From contig JAJQHP010000168.1 of NCBI GenBank assembly GCA_021199695.1, forward strand, positions 1 to 11,777: DNA of 11,777 bases, in the 5' to 3' direction. Made by a program: the position numbers and the translations under genes. This document shows positions 1-7,423 of the stretch, piece by piece. How positions within the stretch are numbered: the first letter of the stretch is position 1; the number at the start of each line of letters is the position of its first letter. The notes beneath the pieces were generated by a model. That model made no database searches, was not told the origin of the DNA, and worked only from the letters and a program-made list of their open reading frames with translations. This DNA is from Clostridiales bacterium (GTDB lineage: Bacteria; Bacillota; Clostridia; Oscillospirales; Oscillospiraceae).

Positions 1-389
1 CCGCCGTCAAGAGCAAGAACGGCACCACCTATGTCTACGCCGTCCGGCCCTACTCCGGCAGCACCCTGGGCAGCTACACCGGCAAGACCACCGTCCGCCT
101 GACCACCCCCACGCTCTCCAGCGTGACCAACAGCGCCAGCAAGAAGATGACGGTGAAGTGGTCAAAGGTCAGCGGCGTCACCGGCTACCAGATCCAGTAT
201 TCCACCTCCAGCAGCTTCTCCAGCTACACGACGGTAAAGGTGACGGGCGCATCCAGCGTCAGCAAGGTCATTTCCAGCCTGACCAAGGGGAAGACCTACT
301 ATGTGCGCATCCGGACCTATAAGACCGTCTCCGGCACGAACTACTATTCCGGCTGGAGCAGCAAAAAGAGCGTGAAGATTTCCAAATAA
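1..389 (+). CDS. Fibronectin type III repeat surface protein, C-terminal part
   Basis: This is the 3' end of a gene that begins outside the window; the open frame runs from base 3 to the TAA at 387-389 (128 complete residues visible). The last ~95 residues form one fibronectin type III-like domain: a TPTLSSV entry strand, the KMTVKWSKVSGVTGYQIQYS strand pair, and a TYYVRIRTYK strand near the end. The residues before it (TYVYAVRPYS...) look like the end of a preceding repeat of the same kind, so the protein has at least two tandem domains. In Bacillota such repeats usually sit at the C-terminus of large secreted or wall-associated proteins, often behind a catalytic or leucine-rich domain. That upstream part is not visible, so only an extracellular binding or spacer role can be inferred. 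No sortase motif follows. The gene ends before a terminator and converges on the leftward operon, to which it seems unrelated. Confidence 0.85.
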   Translation, partial: AVKSKNGTTYVYAVRPYSGSTLGSYTGKTTVRLTTPTLSSVTNSASKKMTVKWSKVSGVTGYQIQYSTSSSFSSYTTVKVTGASSVSKVISSLTKGKTYYVRIRTYKTVSGTNYYSGWSSKKSVKISK

Positions 390-407
390 CCCGCGCACAA
401 CAGACGC

Positions 408-444
408 AAAACGCCCTCCCGCGGCTGCGGGAGGGCGTTTTTGT
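408..444 (+). terminator. Rho-independent terminator, probably bidirectional
   Basis: A perfect 15-bp stem (arms 408-422 and 427-441) encloses the four-base loop GGCT, and the right arm runs into TTTTTGT. The left arm starts with AAAA, so read on the minus strand the stem also ends in a U stretch. It lies 18 bases after the fibronectin gene stop and 20 bases beyond the stop of the leftward operon, so it probably serves both convergent transcripts. Confidence 0.92.
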
Positions 445-464
445 CTCTGAGGGGATCGCTCGCA

Positions 465-1481
465 TCAAGGCGAAGCCTGCGGCTCCGCTCTGTTCCCGGC
501 CCGGACCGCCGTCTCTGCGACCAGAAACCGGCACTCGCTCCAGCAGAGCAGACTGCCGCTCCAGCCCGCCGCCCAGCAGAGCAGGGCCCGCTTGGCGGTC
601 ACATCCTTTGTCAGGGGCACGACCCGGAACCACTCCTCCAGCCGTTCCCCAGCGGCGACCCACAGGCGATACCAGAAGCCGAAGTCGCTCCACCGGGGCG
701 GGGTCAGCCAGCCGGGGAGATTTCCCATGCCGATGGGTGCCAGCACCGCCGCCAGCAGCACCAGCCCCCAGAAAATGCCCCGCCGGAGGGCCAGCCGACG
801 GATGGGGAACCGCCGTTTCAGCGACCAGAGACACCAGAGAGCGCAAAGCGTCAGAGGCGTCCAGTTCAGCAGCCGGAGCAGCGCCCCCATCTGAGGGCCG
901 TATACCGTCCCCGCCCCGCCGTCCAATCCGGTGAGGGCCAGAAAGTCGTTGACTGCACCTACCGGGTCATCCTCGATATCTCCGGTTAGCTCCAGACAGA
1001 CCGCCCCTGCCGCTGTCTCCGAGGGCAGACAGAGAGCGCAGTCGTCCCCCTCAAATACGGCGGAGACGGTCCAAATCTCCCCGTTCCAGGAGAATTCCTG
1101 TCCCACCACGTTGGTGCTGCCCCACAGCGCCTGGGCCAGCGCGCTGGACACCAGCCCCTCCTGCATCTGGAGCGCCCCCGGCTCCGTCCCCTCTGTGAGG
1201 GTGAGCCGCCGGATATCGCGCAACGTACCGTGATACCGCACGGCCAGGGCGGAGCAGTGGGCATAATCCGTCTCGGCAACGCCCTCCTCCTCCCACCAGC
1301 AGGTCACAGTGTAGGCGGCGTCCTCCAGTGTCCCGGCCTGAGCCTGGGTCAGAGGAGTCTCCAGTCGGACGGAGACGGAGGGGTAGAGGTCGCCCAACGT
1401 TTCAGCACAGTGCCAGGACAGCAGCAGACAGCCCAGCAGCAGCGCTCCCCAGACGCAGCCTCTGACGATTTTTCCCCTCAT
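465..1481 (-). CDS. MacB/FtsX-like membrane protein, ABC permease-related
   Basis: A 338-residue membrane protein. An N-terminal hydrophobic segment (about residues 8-25) is followed by an extracytoplasmic region to about residue 200. Residues ~110-147 (GLVSSALAQALWG, then NVVGQEF and IWTVSAVFE) resemble the segment of the MacB-type periplasmic core domain in which a residue pair is placed before a strand reading 'VVGV'. Three more hydrophobic segments follow at about 206-222, 235-253 and 298-317. One helix, extracytoplasmic domain, then three helices is the MacB/FtsX permease topology. The domain looks diverged, and the region between the last two helices is rich in Trp/Phe (PRWSDFGFWYRLW). 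Its ATG overlaps the stop of the HlyD-like gene as ATGA, so the two are probably translated together and act together, as MacA-MacB pairs do. No ATPase is encoded beside it. It may be a real transporter subunit or a diverged accessory; assignment to the MacB family is by motif only. Confidence 0.72.
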   Translation of the reverse strand: MRGKIVRGCVWGALLLGCLLLSWHCAETLGDLYPSVSVRLETPLTQAQAGTLEDAAYTVTCWWEEEGVAETDYAHCSALAVRYHGTLRDIRRLTLTEGTEPGALQMQEGLVSSALAQALWGSTNVVGQEFSWNGEIWTVSAVFEGDDCALCLPSETAAGAVCLELTGDIEDDPVGAVNDFLALTGLDGGAGTVYGPQMGALLRLLNWTPLTLCALWCLWSLKRRFPIRRLALRRGIFWGLVLLAAVLAPIGMGNLPGWLTPPRWSDFGFWYRLWVAAGERLEEWFRVVPLTKDVTAKRALLCWAAGWSGSLLCWSECRFLVAETAVRAGNRAEPQASP

Positions 1482-3151
1482 CCGTCTATCCTCACATACT
1501 CGCCGTCCTCAACAGAGCGGCTGGAGCTGACGACGATTTGGCTGTCGCTGCCGAGAACGCCGTCCACCGCCGCGACCTCGCCGTTGCTGGCCAGCAGCGT
1601 CACCGACTCCCGGCGGATCTGATACCGCAGCCCCAACACCGACTCCACCTCCTCCACCACATAGACAAAACCTCCGTCGTTGTCCTCGTGGTAGGCGGCG
1701 ATGGGAATGACCAGGTCGTACCGTCCGGAGGACAGGGTCACGTCTGCCTCGGCAGCTTCGTCCTCCCAGTCCCCGGTCAGGTAGGCGGTGGCGGTCAGCT
1801 CCCCGGTGTCGCTGTCCTTCACCAGAGCGGAGACGTTGACGGTCGCTTCCTTTTCCCCCTGGGTCACATGGAGAGCCGCCCCATCCGGCAATTCCTCCAG
1901 CTCGCTGCCGGTCAGGGTCAGCACATAGCTGTCGCTTGCCACCGCCAGTATAATCTCCACGGAACCGGAGTCGCTGCCCGCCGCCCCGGTGAGGGAGACG
2001 ATCTTTCCGGCACAGGGGGCGGTCAGCACGCCGCCGCTCTCCTGGAGGGCGGAGAGGGCGGCCACCTGTGCCTCCTGCTGGGCGACCGTGACGGAGAGGA
2101 TGCTTGCCTCCGCCTGATTCTGCTGGTTCTGGGTCTCCGCATCCGCCTGGGCCTGGGCAAGACTGTCCTGGGCGTCGCTGAGAGCGTCCTCTGCATCCTC
2201 CAAATTGCGCTGACTGCTGCGGCTGCTGTCCGAGGCCGCTGTGTTGGCATCCTCCAAGGCCTCCTCGGCGGCGTCCAGCACCGCCTGGGCGCTGGAAACT
2301 GCCTCCTGGGCGGAGGCGATCTGGCTGTCGAAGGAGGCAAGCGTCTCCTCGTCTGCTGCGATTTGGGCCTCCAGCGCCTCGATCTGGGCCTGTAAATCCG
2401 CCGTATCGTCGGCAGCTTCGCTTGTCTCCTTGTCTGCCTCCGGTTCCGTCCCTTCATCCCCGGCATCGTCGGTCGGGGCGGCCTCTACCTCGGCCAGCAG
2501 ACTTTCCAATGCCGCCAGGTCTGCCGTCTCCTGGGAAATGGTGTTCTCCAGAGCGGCTTGCTCGCTTTTCAGACTGTTCAGTTCCGATTTTGCGTCGCTC
2601 AGGGCAGACTTTGCCTCAGACACCGCCGACTTGGCCCGGCTGACCTGGGTGGCCTGGGCGGAGGCCGTGCTGGCGGCGTCCTCCTTGGCCCGGTCATAGG
2701 CGGTCTGGGCGGAGGCGAGGGCGGAATCGTCCGCCGTCTGCTCCTGCTGGTAGGCTGCCAGCTGCAAATTCAGCTTGTCCAGCTCCCCCTGAGCTGTGGT
2801 CAGGGCCTGGGCGATGGTGTCCGTATCCAGCTGGAGCAGGGACGCCCCCTCCTTTACCGTCTGCCCCTCGGTCACCAGGACGGATTGCACCGTCAGCCCG
2901 TCCGGGAGGGTGAGGACCTCCACGCTCTGGCTCTCCACCGTGCCGGAGAGGGTCAGCGTCTCCGTCACCGTGGCGGCGGTGGGGGTCTGGGTGAGAACGG
3001 TGGTCTGGGCCGCCCCCGCCATCCCCCGGGCAAACAGGGTCAGGGCCAGCATCAGCAGGAAGAAAGCCGCAATGCGCCAGGCCGATTTACCCTCGCTGCT
3101 CTCCTCCTTCGGCTTCCTGTGCCGGGGGAGGGTGCTTGTGTTCAGCTTCAT
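1478..3151 (-). CDS. HlyD/MacA-type efflux adaptor with long coiled coil
   Basis: A 557-residue membrane-anchored adaptor. A short basic cytoplasmic N-terminus is followed by one transmembrane helix (about residues 27-46). The first half of a lipoyl-like domain (LSGTVESQ, then VLVTEGQTVKEGASLLQLD) follows, and then about 260 residues of Ala/Gln/Glu/Asp-rich coiled coil. The second lipoyl half begins near residue 373 (VLTAPCAGKIVSL), with beta-barrel and membrane-proximal domains to the C-terminus (IPIAAYHEDNDGGFVYVVE). This is the order of the HlyD/MacA periplasmic adaptor family, which links an ABC or other pump to the exterior. The start used is the ATG at 3151: it has AAGGGAG seven bases upstream and begins MKLNTSTLPRHRK. 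A longer in-frame reading runs into the preceding gene and is Gly/Arg-rich shadow sequence. An acidic, Pro/Thr-containing stretch near residues 222-252 interrupts the coiled coil at its presumed hairpin tip. It is translationally coupled to both neighbours. Confidence 0.9.
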   Translation of the reverse strand: MKLNTSTLPRHRKPKEESSEGKSAWRIAAFFLLMLALTLFARGMAGAAQTTVLTQTPTAATVTETLTLSGTVESQSVEVLTLPDGLTVQSVLVTEGQTVKEGASLLQLDTDTIAQALTTAQGELDKLNLQLAAYQQEQTADDSALASAQTAYDRAKEDAASTASAQATQVSRAKSAVSEAKSALSDAKSELNSLKSEQAALENTISQETADLAALESLLAEVEAAPTDDAGDEGTEPEADKETSEAADDTADLQAQIEALEAQIAADEETLASFDSQIASAQEAVSSAQAVLDAAEEALEDANTAASDSSRSSQRNLEDAEDALSDAQDSLAQAQADAETQNQQNQAEASILSVTVAQQEAQVAALSALQESGGVLTAPCAGKIVSLTGAAGSDSGSVEIILAVASDSYVLTLTGSELEELPDGAALHVTQGEKEATVNVSALVKDSDTGELTATAYLTGDWEDEAAEADVTLSSGRYDLVIPIAAYHEDNDGGFVYVVEEVESVLGLRYQIRRESVTLLASNGEVAAVDGVLGSDSQIVVSSSRSVEDGEYVRIDG

Positions 3152-3157
3152 AGCGCG

Positions 3158-3165
3158 CTCCCTTA
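3158..3165 (-). promoter_or_regulatory. Ribosome site overlapping the upstream stop codon
   Basis: On the minus strand the sequence TAAGGGAG contains both the TAA stop of the first binding lipoprotein and the Shine-Dalgarno (AAGGGAG) of the HlyD-like gene, whose ATG is at 3151. This fixes the HlyD start and implies that its translation is coupled to that of the lipoprotein. Confidence 0.8.
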
Positions 3166-5433
3166 CTGTTCCGCCAGCATGAGGGCCAGATCGTCCTCTA
3201 CCTGCGCGATCGCCTCGTCCAGAGTCAACTCCCCGGACCAGTACGACTCCGCCGCACCGTAGACCGCCTCCAGCACCAGCTCGCTGGCTGTCGAGGGGGT
3301 GGTGCGGCTGTCCAGCACCTCCCGCAGCTGGCCGATGTCCCACCCGTACTCTGCCGCCGGGCCGGCGAAATAGTCCAGCTGTCGGTCCATGGCCTCCTGC
3401 AAGACGGGCAGGCCGTCTCCATAGGTGTACTGCTGTACCTCCAGCGACAGGACGCAGGCCACGAACTCCTTCGCTGTCTCGGTGACGTTGGAGCCTGCGC
3501 TCACCCCCAGCAGCACCTCCGGGGTGTAGGCACCCTCCACCAGTCCGGGGGCCTGGGTGACGGTGAAATCGGTGATGTCCTTTCCGTAGCGCTCACAGGT
3601 GGAGAGGGCCATCACCAGGTCCTCCACTGCGTCCAGGGTGGTCAGCCCCCAGGGGCTGTCCTGCTCCAGCCAGGTATAGGCGTCGTCCTCCACATAGGTA
3701 TTCAGGTTGCCGTAGTCGTAGGTGCCGGGGATGACCTCCTCAAAGTTGGAGTCGGTCCCCTCGTCCTCCGGGGCGAAATAGCCATAGGTGTCGCTGATCG
3801 TTTTCAGAGCGGAGAGCCAGGCGACCAGAGCCTCCGTATCCACTCCGTCCCCTGTCACCAGGGCGGATGCGCTGGGATACCACAGGTTCCACACCAGGTC
3901 GTAATAGGTGGTGGCAAGACACGGCTCGTCCGCCCCCGCCTGGGCTACGGCCTCTGCCAGCGCCTCCAGGCTGTCCGGGGTGTCCGCCTGACTGCTGAGC
4001 AGCAGAGGGACGGTGAACCGGGCGGGGAGGACATAGTAGCCGCCGTCCTCCCACTGGAAGGCGGACACCGTCTCGCCCACAAACTCCGTCCCGTCCACCA
4101 GGTCGCTCAGATCCTCCAGCACCCCCTTGTCGATGTAGTTCTCATAGTCCACCCCGTCCAGCACCAGCACGTCCGGGCCGTTCCCCGCCAGTATCTGGGT
4201 GTTCAGGGTGGTGAGGACATCGTTTAGCGTCCTGCCGCTCTCGCTGTACGCCCCGTAGTCCTGGACCTGGAGGTCTACCTCCACCTCCGGATGGCTCTCC
4301 TGGAAGGCGTAGATGGCCTGGCGGATGGTGGCGCTGTCCTCCAGCGCCCATACGGTCAGGGTGGTCGTGCCATAGGTGGCGTCGGCGTCGTAGTCGTAGC
4401 GGTAGAGGTTCAGCTCCTGCTCATCGCTTCGGGCGTTGATATAGATGGTATTGTCCTCCGCCACATAGAAGTCCATGCTGCTGTCGAGCACATTGAGCTG
4501 GGAGCCGTACCGGTAATAGGTGCCGTCCAGGATGATCTCCTTCAGATTGGACCCCAGGATGCCCATGCAGAAATTCAGGTCGCCGTCCAGAAAGTAATAG
4601 CTGCCCTGCTCCGTCATACGGCTGCTGGAAAGGTAACAGTCGTTTTCCGACATTCCGGTCATGTCCAGCTCCTCCAACAGCGTCCCGTCGCTGAGGTTGT
4701 AGGAGTTGTTCAGCTGCCCGCGGTCGCTGACATAGACCGTGTCCCCGGCCACGGCGAAGCTCAGATTGTAGTAATCCGCCGATACCGTCCACAGAAATTC
4801 TCCGGTGGTGATATCCATGACATAGAGGGTGTCGCCCTCCTCATAGCTCACGGTGAACAGCAGGTATTTGTCCTGATAGATGCCGCCGGGGTTCCAGCCT
4901 CCCATCGTCCGCTCCGGCGCACAGAAGTCGTAGTCTGTGACCGACTCCTCTCCGTCTGCCATTTTGTAAAGGCGCACCGCCGTCACCTTGGAGATGTCTG
5001 TGTCCTCGTCGTAGTCTGTCACCAGGGTCCAGCTGTAGACGGAGCCGTCTGTCCCGAAGTACCATTCCTGGGCCAGATCTCTGTCCCACAGATCGGTCAG
5101 CGTCTGCTCCTCCCAGGTGTCCCCCTTGTCCCCGGAGTGGTACCAGATCAGGTCGCTGGAGGCGAGGTTTCCTGCGGAATCCCGCACGCCGAAGCGCACC
5201 GCCAGGTCAACCGTATCGTCGTCGCCATATTGCAGGGTGATGCAGCTGTTAAAGTCCGCATCGGCGGCGTAGGAGGTGTAGCTCTCCGGGGTGATATTCG
5301 TCTCCACATAGCGGCCGGTGCCGCTGGAGAGGGATTCGGCGGTGACGCCGGACTCGGTCTGGTCCCCGCAGGCGCACAGGGTCAGCATCATAGCCGCCGC
5401 CAGCAGCAGGGAAAGAATTTTCTTCTGTCTCAT
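3163..5433 (-). CDS. Large lipoprotein: Asp-box N-region + family 1 solute-binding domain
   Basis: A 756-residue exported lipoprotein. The signal peptide MRQKKILSLLLAAAMMLTLCAC ends in a lipobox (LCAC) with the lipidated cysteine at 22. The N-terminal ~330 residues are rich in short beta-strand/turn units and contain a sialidase-type Asp box, SGDKGDTW (residues 100-107), suggesting a propeller-like fold. From about residue 358 (LTVWALED, W362) an extracellular solute-binding family 1 domain begins, marked by AFQESHPEVEV, LAGNGPDVLVLDGVDYENYIDKGVLEDL and the later QQYTYGDGLPV. Family members without the extra region are about 400-450 residues long, so the N-terminal region is an addition. The ATG has AGGAGGA at 5441-5447. 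It sits directly after the two permease genes and is presumably their binding protein; ligand unknown (sugars are usual for the family). It is paralogous to the lipoprotein encoded at 9484-11709, with the same architecture. Confidence 0.9.
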   Translation of the reverse strand: MRQKKILSLLLAAAMMLTLCACGDQTESGVTAESLSSGTGRYVETNITPESYTSYAADADFNSCITLQYGDDDTVDLAVRFGVRDSAGNLASSDLIWYHSGDKGDTWEEQTLTDLWDRDLAQEWYFGTDGSVYSWTLVTDYDEDTDISKVTAVRLYKMADGEESVTDYDFCAPERTMGGWNPGGIYQDKYLLFTVSYEEGDTLYVMDITTGEFLWTVSADYYNLSFAVAGDTVYVSDRGQLNNSYNLSDGTLLEELDMTGMSENDCYLSSSRMTEQGSYYFLDGDLNFCMGILGSNLKEIILDGTYYRYGSQLNVLDSSMDFYVAEDNTIYINARSDEQELNLYRYDYDADATYGTTTLTVWALEDSATIRQAIYAFQESHPEVEVDLQVQDYGAYSESGRTLNDVLTTLNTQILAGNGPDVLVLDGVDYENYIDKGVLEDLSDLVDGTEFVGETVSAFQWEDGGYYVLPARFTVPLLLSSQADTPDSLEALAEAVAQAGADEPCLATTYYDLVWNLWYPSASALVTGDGVDTEALVAWLSALKTISDTYGYFAPEDEGTDSNFEEVIPGTYDYGNLNTYVEDDAYTWLEQDSPWGLTTLDAVEDLVMALSTCERYGKDITDFTVTQAPGLVEGAYTPEVLLGVSAGSNVTETAKEFVACVLSLEVQQYTYGDGLPVLQEAMDRQLDYFAGPAAEYGWDIGQLREVLDSRTTPSTASELVLEAVYGAAESYWSGELTLDEAIAQVEDDLALMLAEQ

Positions 5434-5487
5434 TTCGGGCTCCTCCTGTCAATCAATGGTTCAATATTATGTAAACAGCAAGTGAAA

Positions 5488-6336
5488 TTACTCCTTCACA
5501 GCCCCCTGTAAAATGCCCTGCTCCAGATACCGCTGCCCGAACAGGAAGATGAGCAGCGCCGGCAGTAGGGCGATAAAGCTGGCCGCCATAGAGAGGCCCA
5601 GGTTGTCCATCACCACCTGGGGGAGATAGAGGGTCAGGGGCCAGTTCTCTGCCGACTCCAGAAAGGTCATGGGCTGCTCCACCGCGCCCCAGGCCTCCAG
5701 AAAGCCCAGGACAAAGGCGGAGATCAGCCCCGGCAGGTTCATGGGCAGGCCCAGCCGGAAGAAAATGGCCCCCTGTCCCGCCCCGTCCAGCTCCGCCGCC
5801 TCGATGACGCTTTTGGGGATGGCCTCGAATCCACGGGTCATGATGAACACCGGGTAGGTGGAGAAAATGCCGGGGAGAATCACCGCCCAGACGGTGTCCA
5901 TCAGGTTCAGACCGTTGAGCACCAGGTAGCTGGGTACCATCGTCACTTGGAAGGGCAACAGCATCAGCACCACATACACCCCGAACAGCGCCCGCCGTCC
6001 GGGGAACCGCAGCCTGGCAAAGGCCCAGGCCGCAGGAGCGCCCACCAGGAGCTGCCCGATCGCCTGGGGGAAGGCCTGCTTGCAGCTGTTCCAGAATACC
6101 GCAAAGAACTCCGGCGTGTCCAGCAGCAGCTCCGCCAGGGATTCCAGGGTGGGCCAGCTGGGGAGCAGAAACCACCGGGCGTAGCCCTCTCCCTCCCCAA
6201 AGACCGGTCCCAGCAGGACGCTCAGCTCGTCGGCGGGGAGGAAGATGCCCATGACGATGAACCACAGCGGCCACCAGATGAGCAGGGCCAGGGCCAGAAG
6301 GGCGGCGTACAGCGCCACCCGCTTGACGTGTTTCAT
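5488..6336 (-). CDS. CUT1-type ABC transporter permease (second subunit, MalG-like)
   Basis: A 282-residue integral membrane protein of the binding-protein-dependent transport permease family. It starts MKHVKRVALYAALLALALL, giving an N-terminal helix, and has about six hydrophobic segments. The cytoplasmic EAA loop that docks the ATPase is clear: EAAELDGAGQGAIFFRLGLP, with Glu179 first. Short MalG-type features are present, such as MVPSYLVLNGLNLMDT before the loop and the C-terminal FGQRYLEQGILQGAVKE (MalG-like proteins typically end in G(A/S)VKG). The start at 6336 is preferred because it overlaps the stop of the upstream permease as ATGA; a longer in-frame extension is Gly/Arg-rich shadow sequence of that permease. 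Partner of the permease at 6333-7202. The substrate is unknown, and no ATPase gene is nearby. Confidence 0.93.
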   Translation of the reverse strand: MKHVKRVALYAALLALALLIWWPLWFIVMGIFLPADELSVLLGPVFGEGEGYARWFLLPSWPTLESLAELLLDTPEFFAVFWNSCKQAFPQAIGQLLVGAPAAWAFARLRFPGRRALFGVYVVLMLLPFQVTMVPSYLVLNGLNLMDTVWAVILPGIFSTYPVFIMTRGFEAIPKSVIEAAELDGAGQGAIFFRLGLPMNLPGLISAFVLGFLEAWGAVEQPMTFLESAENWPLTLYLPQVVMDNLGLSMAASFIALLPALLIFLFGQRYLEQGILQGAVKE

Positions 6337-7202
6337 CCCGTCTCCAGCCTCCAATACCTCCGCCCCAGGGCGATGACTCCCAGCAGCACCAGCACCATGA
6401 GACAGGCGGCGGCGGTGAGCCGTCCCATGTCCAGGTCCAGAAACCAGTTGTTGAACAGGTGCTGGAGCAGATACATACTCTCGTGGGGATAGTTCCCCGC
6501 CACCAGATACGCCTCCCGGAACACCTTGAAGGAGTTGATGAGGGACAGCAGCCCCACCACTCCCACCATGGGCCGCAGCTCCGGCAGAGTGATGTAGCGG
6601 AACTGCTGGAGGGGGCCTGCGCCGTCGGCAGCGGCGGCCTCGTATAAGTCCCTGGAGATGTTGTCCAGCCCCGCCAGCCATAAAATCATATCATATCCGG
6701 CGTTTTTCCACAGGTAGGTGACCACCAGCACCCAAAAGGCGGCGTTGGTGCTGAGAAAGGACACCGGCTCCCCGCCCAGGGAGGCGATCACACCGTTCAC
6801 CAGCCCGCTGTCGCTGAACAGCACCTTCCACAGCAGCACGATGGCGCTCACCGGAACGGCCATAGGGAGCAGGAAGGTACTCTGGAACACGCTGTTTTTT
6901 CTGTGCTGCGCCCGCACCATCAGCGCCAATGCCAGGGACACCCCCAGCAGCAGGGGCAGGCAGACGCAGAGAAATTTCGCCGTGTTCTCCGCCGCCAGCT
7001 GAAAGGCGCTGTTGGTGAGCACCTGGGTATAATTGGTCAGTCCTACCCAGCGGTTCCCCATGGCGTTACAGAAGGAGCGGCGGACGGTGTCCGCAAAGGG
7101 GATCAACACAAAAACGCACAGTCCCCCCAGACTGGGGGCCAGGAAGGGCAGCACTGTTTTCAGCTGTCTCAGATGCGTTTGAATCGGTTTCTTCTGTCTC
7201 AC
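6333..7202 (-). CDS. CUT1-type ABC transporter permease (first subunit, MalF-like)
   Basis: A 289-residue integral membrane protein, first gene of the leftward operon. Hydrophobic segments begin with FLAPSLGGLCVFVLIPF and continue through VFQSTFLLPMAVPVSAIVLLW. The ATPase-docking EAA loop reads EAAAADGAGPLQQFRYITLP (Glu188 first). The length and motifs fit the UgpA/MalF-like subunit of CUT1 sugar-type importers. The start chosen is GTG at 7202, with GAGAGGAG ending five bases upstream. An in-frame ATG at 7253 would add 17 residues, but it lies inside the predicted -10 box (7252-7257) and so upstream of the transcript start. The stop overlaps the ATG of the second permease (ATGA). The pair should form the heterodimeric channel fed by the lipoprotein encoded at 3163-5433. 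The ATPase is missing here; CUT1 systems in Bacillota often share one multitask ATPase encoded elsewhere. Confidence 0.92.
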   Translation of the reverse strand: MRQKKPIQTHLRQLKTVLPFLAPSLGGLCVFVLIPFADTVRRSFCNAMGNRWVGLTNYTQVLTNSAFQLAAENTAKFLCVCLPLLLGVSLALALMVRAQHRKNSVFQSTFLLPMAVPVSAIVLLWKVLFSDSGLVNGVIASLGGEPVSFLSTNAAFWVLVVTYLWKNAGYDMILWLAGLDNISRDLYEAAAADGAGPLQQFRYITLPELRPMVGVVGLLSLINSFKVFREAYLVAGNYPHESMYLLQHLFNNWFLDLDMGRLTAAACLMVLVLLGVIALGRRYWRLETG

Positions 7203-7251
7203 AGGCGCTCCTCTCCGGCCTCTTGCCCTGTCGAACGGTTTTTCTGCCCCC

Positions 7252-7296
7252 ATTGTACCCCCGCTTTTTCCTCCTTGCCTGAAATGAATCTAAAAT
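7252..7296 (-). promoter_or_regulatory. Promoter of the leftward transporter operon with regulator box
   Basis: On the minus strand, ATTTTAG-ATTC-ATTTCAG (7296 to 7279) is a direct repeat of a 7-base half-site with an 11-bp period. Exactly 21 bases after it comes the -10 hexamer TACAAT (7257 to 7252). The expected transcript start is near 7245, giving a leader of about 43 bases before the GTG at 7202. The box covers the usual -35 position, as expected for a promoter activated by an OmpR/PhoB-family regulator. The match to the two other promoters in the window is what supports the call. Confidence 0.75.
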
Positions 7297-7305
7297 GGAG
7301 GGAGA

Positions 7306-7350
7306 TTTTAAGGTTCTTTTGAGATTTCCCTCCCCGGTTTCTGGTATAAT
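7306..7350 (+). promoter_or_regulatory. Promoter of the regulator-kinase genes with regulator box
   Basis: TTTTAAG-GTTC-TTTTGAG (7306-7323) is a direct repeat with an 11-bp period, followed after exactly 21 bases by a consensus -10, TATAAT (7345-7350), extended by TGG at 7342-7344. The extended -10 may allow basal transcription without the activator, which suits an autoregulated two-component system. The box faces away from the operon box at 7279-7296, with nine bases between them. The predicted transcript start is near 7357. Confidence 0.78.
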
Positions 7351-7377
7351 AGGGGAAATGAAAATGGAAGGGAATGC

Positions 7378-7400
7378 CCCGCCTCCCGGCAGGGGGCGGG
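7378..7400 (+). other. GC-rich hairpin in the regulator mRNA leader
   Basis: Arms CCCGCC(T)CCC and GGGGGCGGG pair over nine base pairs around a GGCA loop, with one bulged T at 7384. It lies in the ~67-base leader of the response-regulator transcript, 23 bases before its ATG and just upstream of the ribosome site GGGGAGAGG (7411-7419). No T-run follows, so it is not a terminator; it may affect mRNA stability or translation. Function is not established. Confidence 0.45.
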
Positions 7401-7423
7401 ACGCTTATTTGGGGAGAGGTTTC

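Noticed and set aside
3152..3343. N-terminal extension of the HlyD-like protein to an ATG at 3343
   Set aside because: It overlaps the end of the lipoprotein gene by 181 bases and is Gly/Arg-rich; the ATG at 3151 has a good ribosome site and a typical N-terminus.
5434..5487. Possible separate promoter before the first lipoprotein (AT-rich 54-base gap)
   Set aside because: It is AT-rich with a TAATAT-like hexamer on the minus strand, but there is no -35 at a usable distance and no match to the regulator box used at the other three promoters; read-through from the permeases is enough.
4291..5511. Long rightward open frame opposite the first lipoprotein gene (406 codons)
   Set aside because: It is antisense to a gene with a signal peptide, domain motifs and a ribosome site. 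Its translation is Val/Gly/Gln-rich without recognisable motifs, as expected from GC-rich shadow frames.
6337..6681. N-terminal extension of the second permease to an ATG at 6681
   Set aside because: It lies wholly inside the first permease gene in another frame and its translation is not membrane-like; the ATGA overlap at 6333-6336 gives the natural start.
7378..7400. Leader hairpin as a transcription attenuator or riboswitch
   Set aside because: No T-run follows the stem, no competing antiterminator stem is evident, and the leader is too short for a known riboswitch class.
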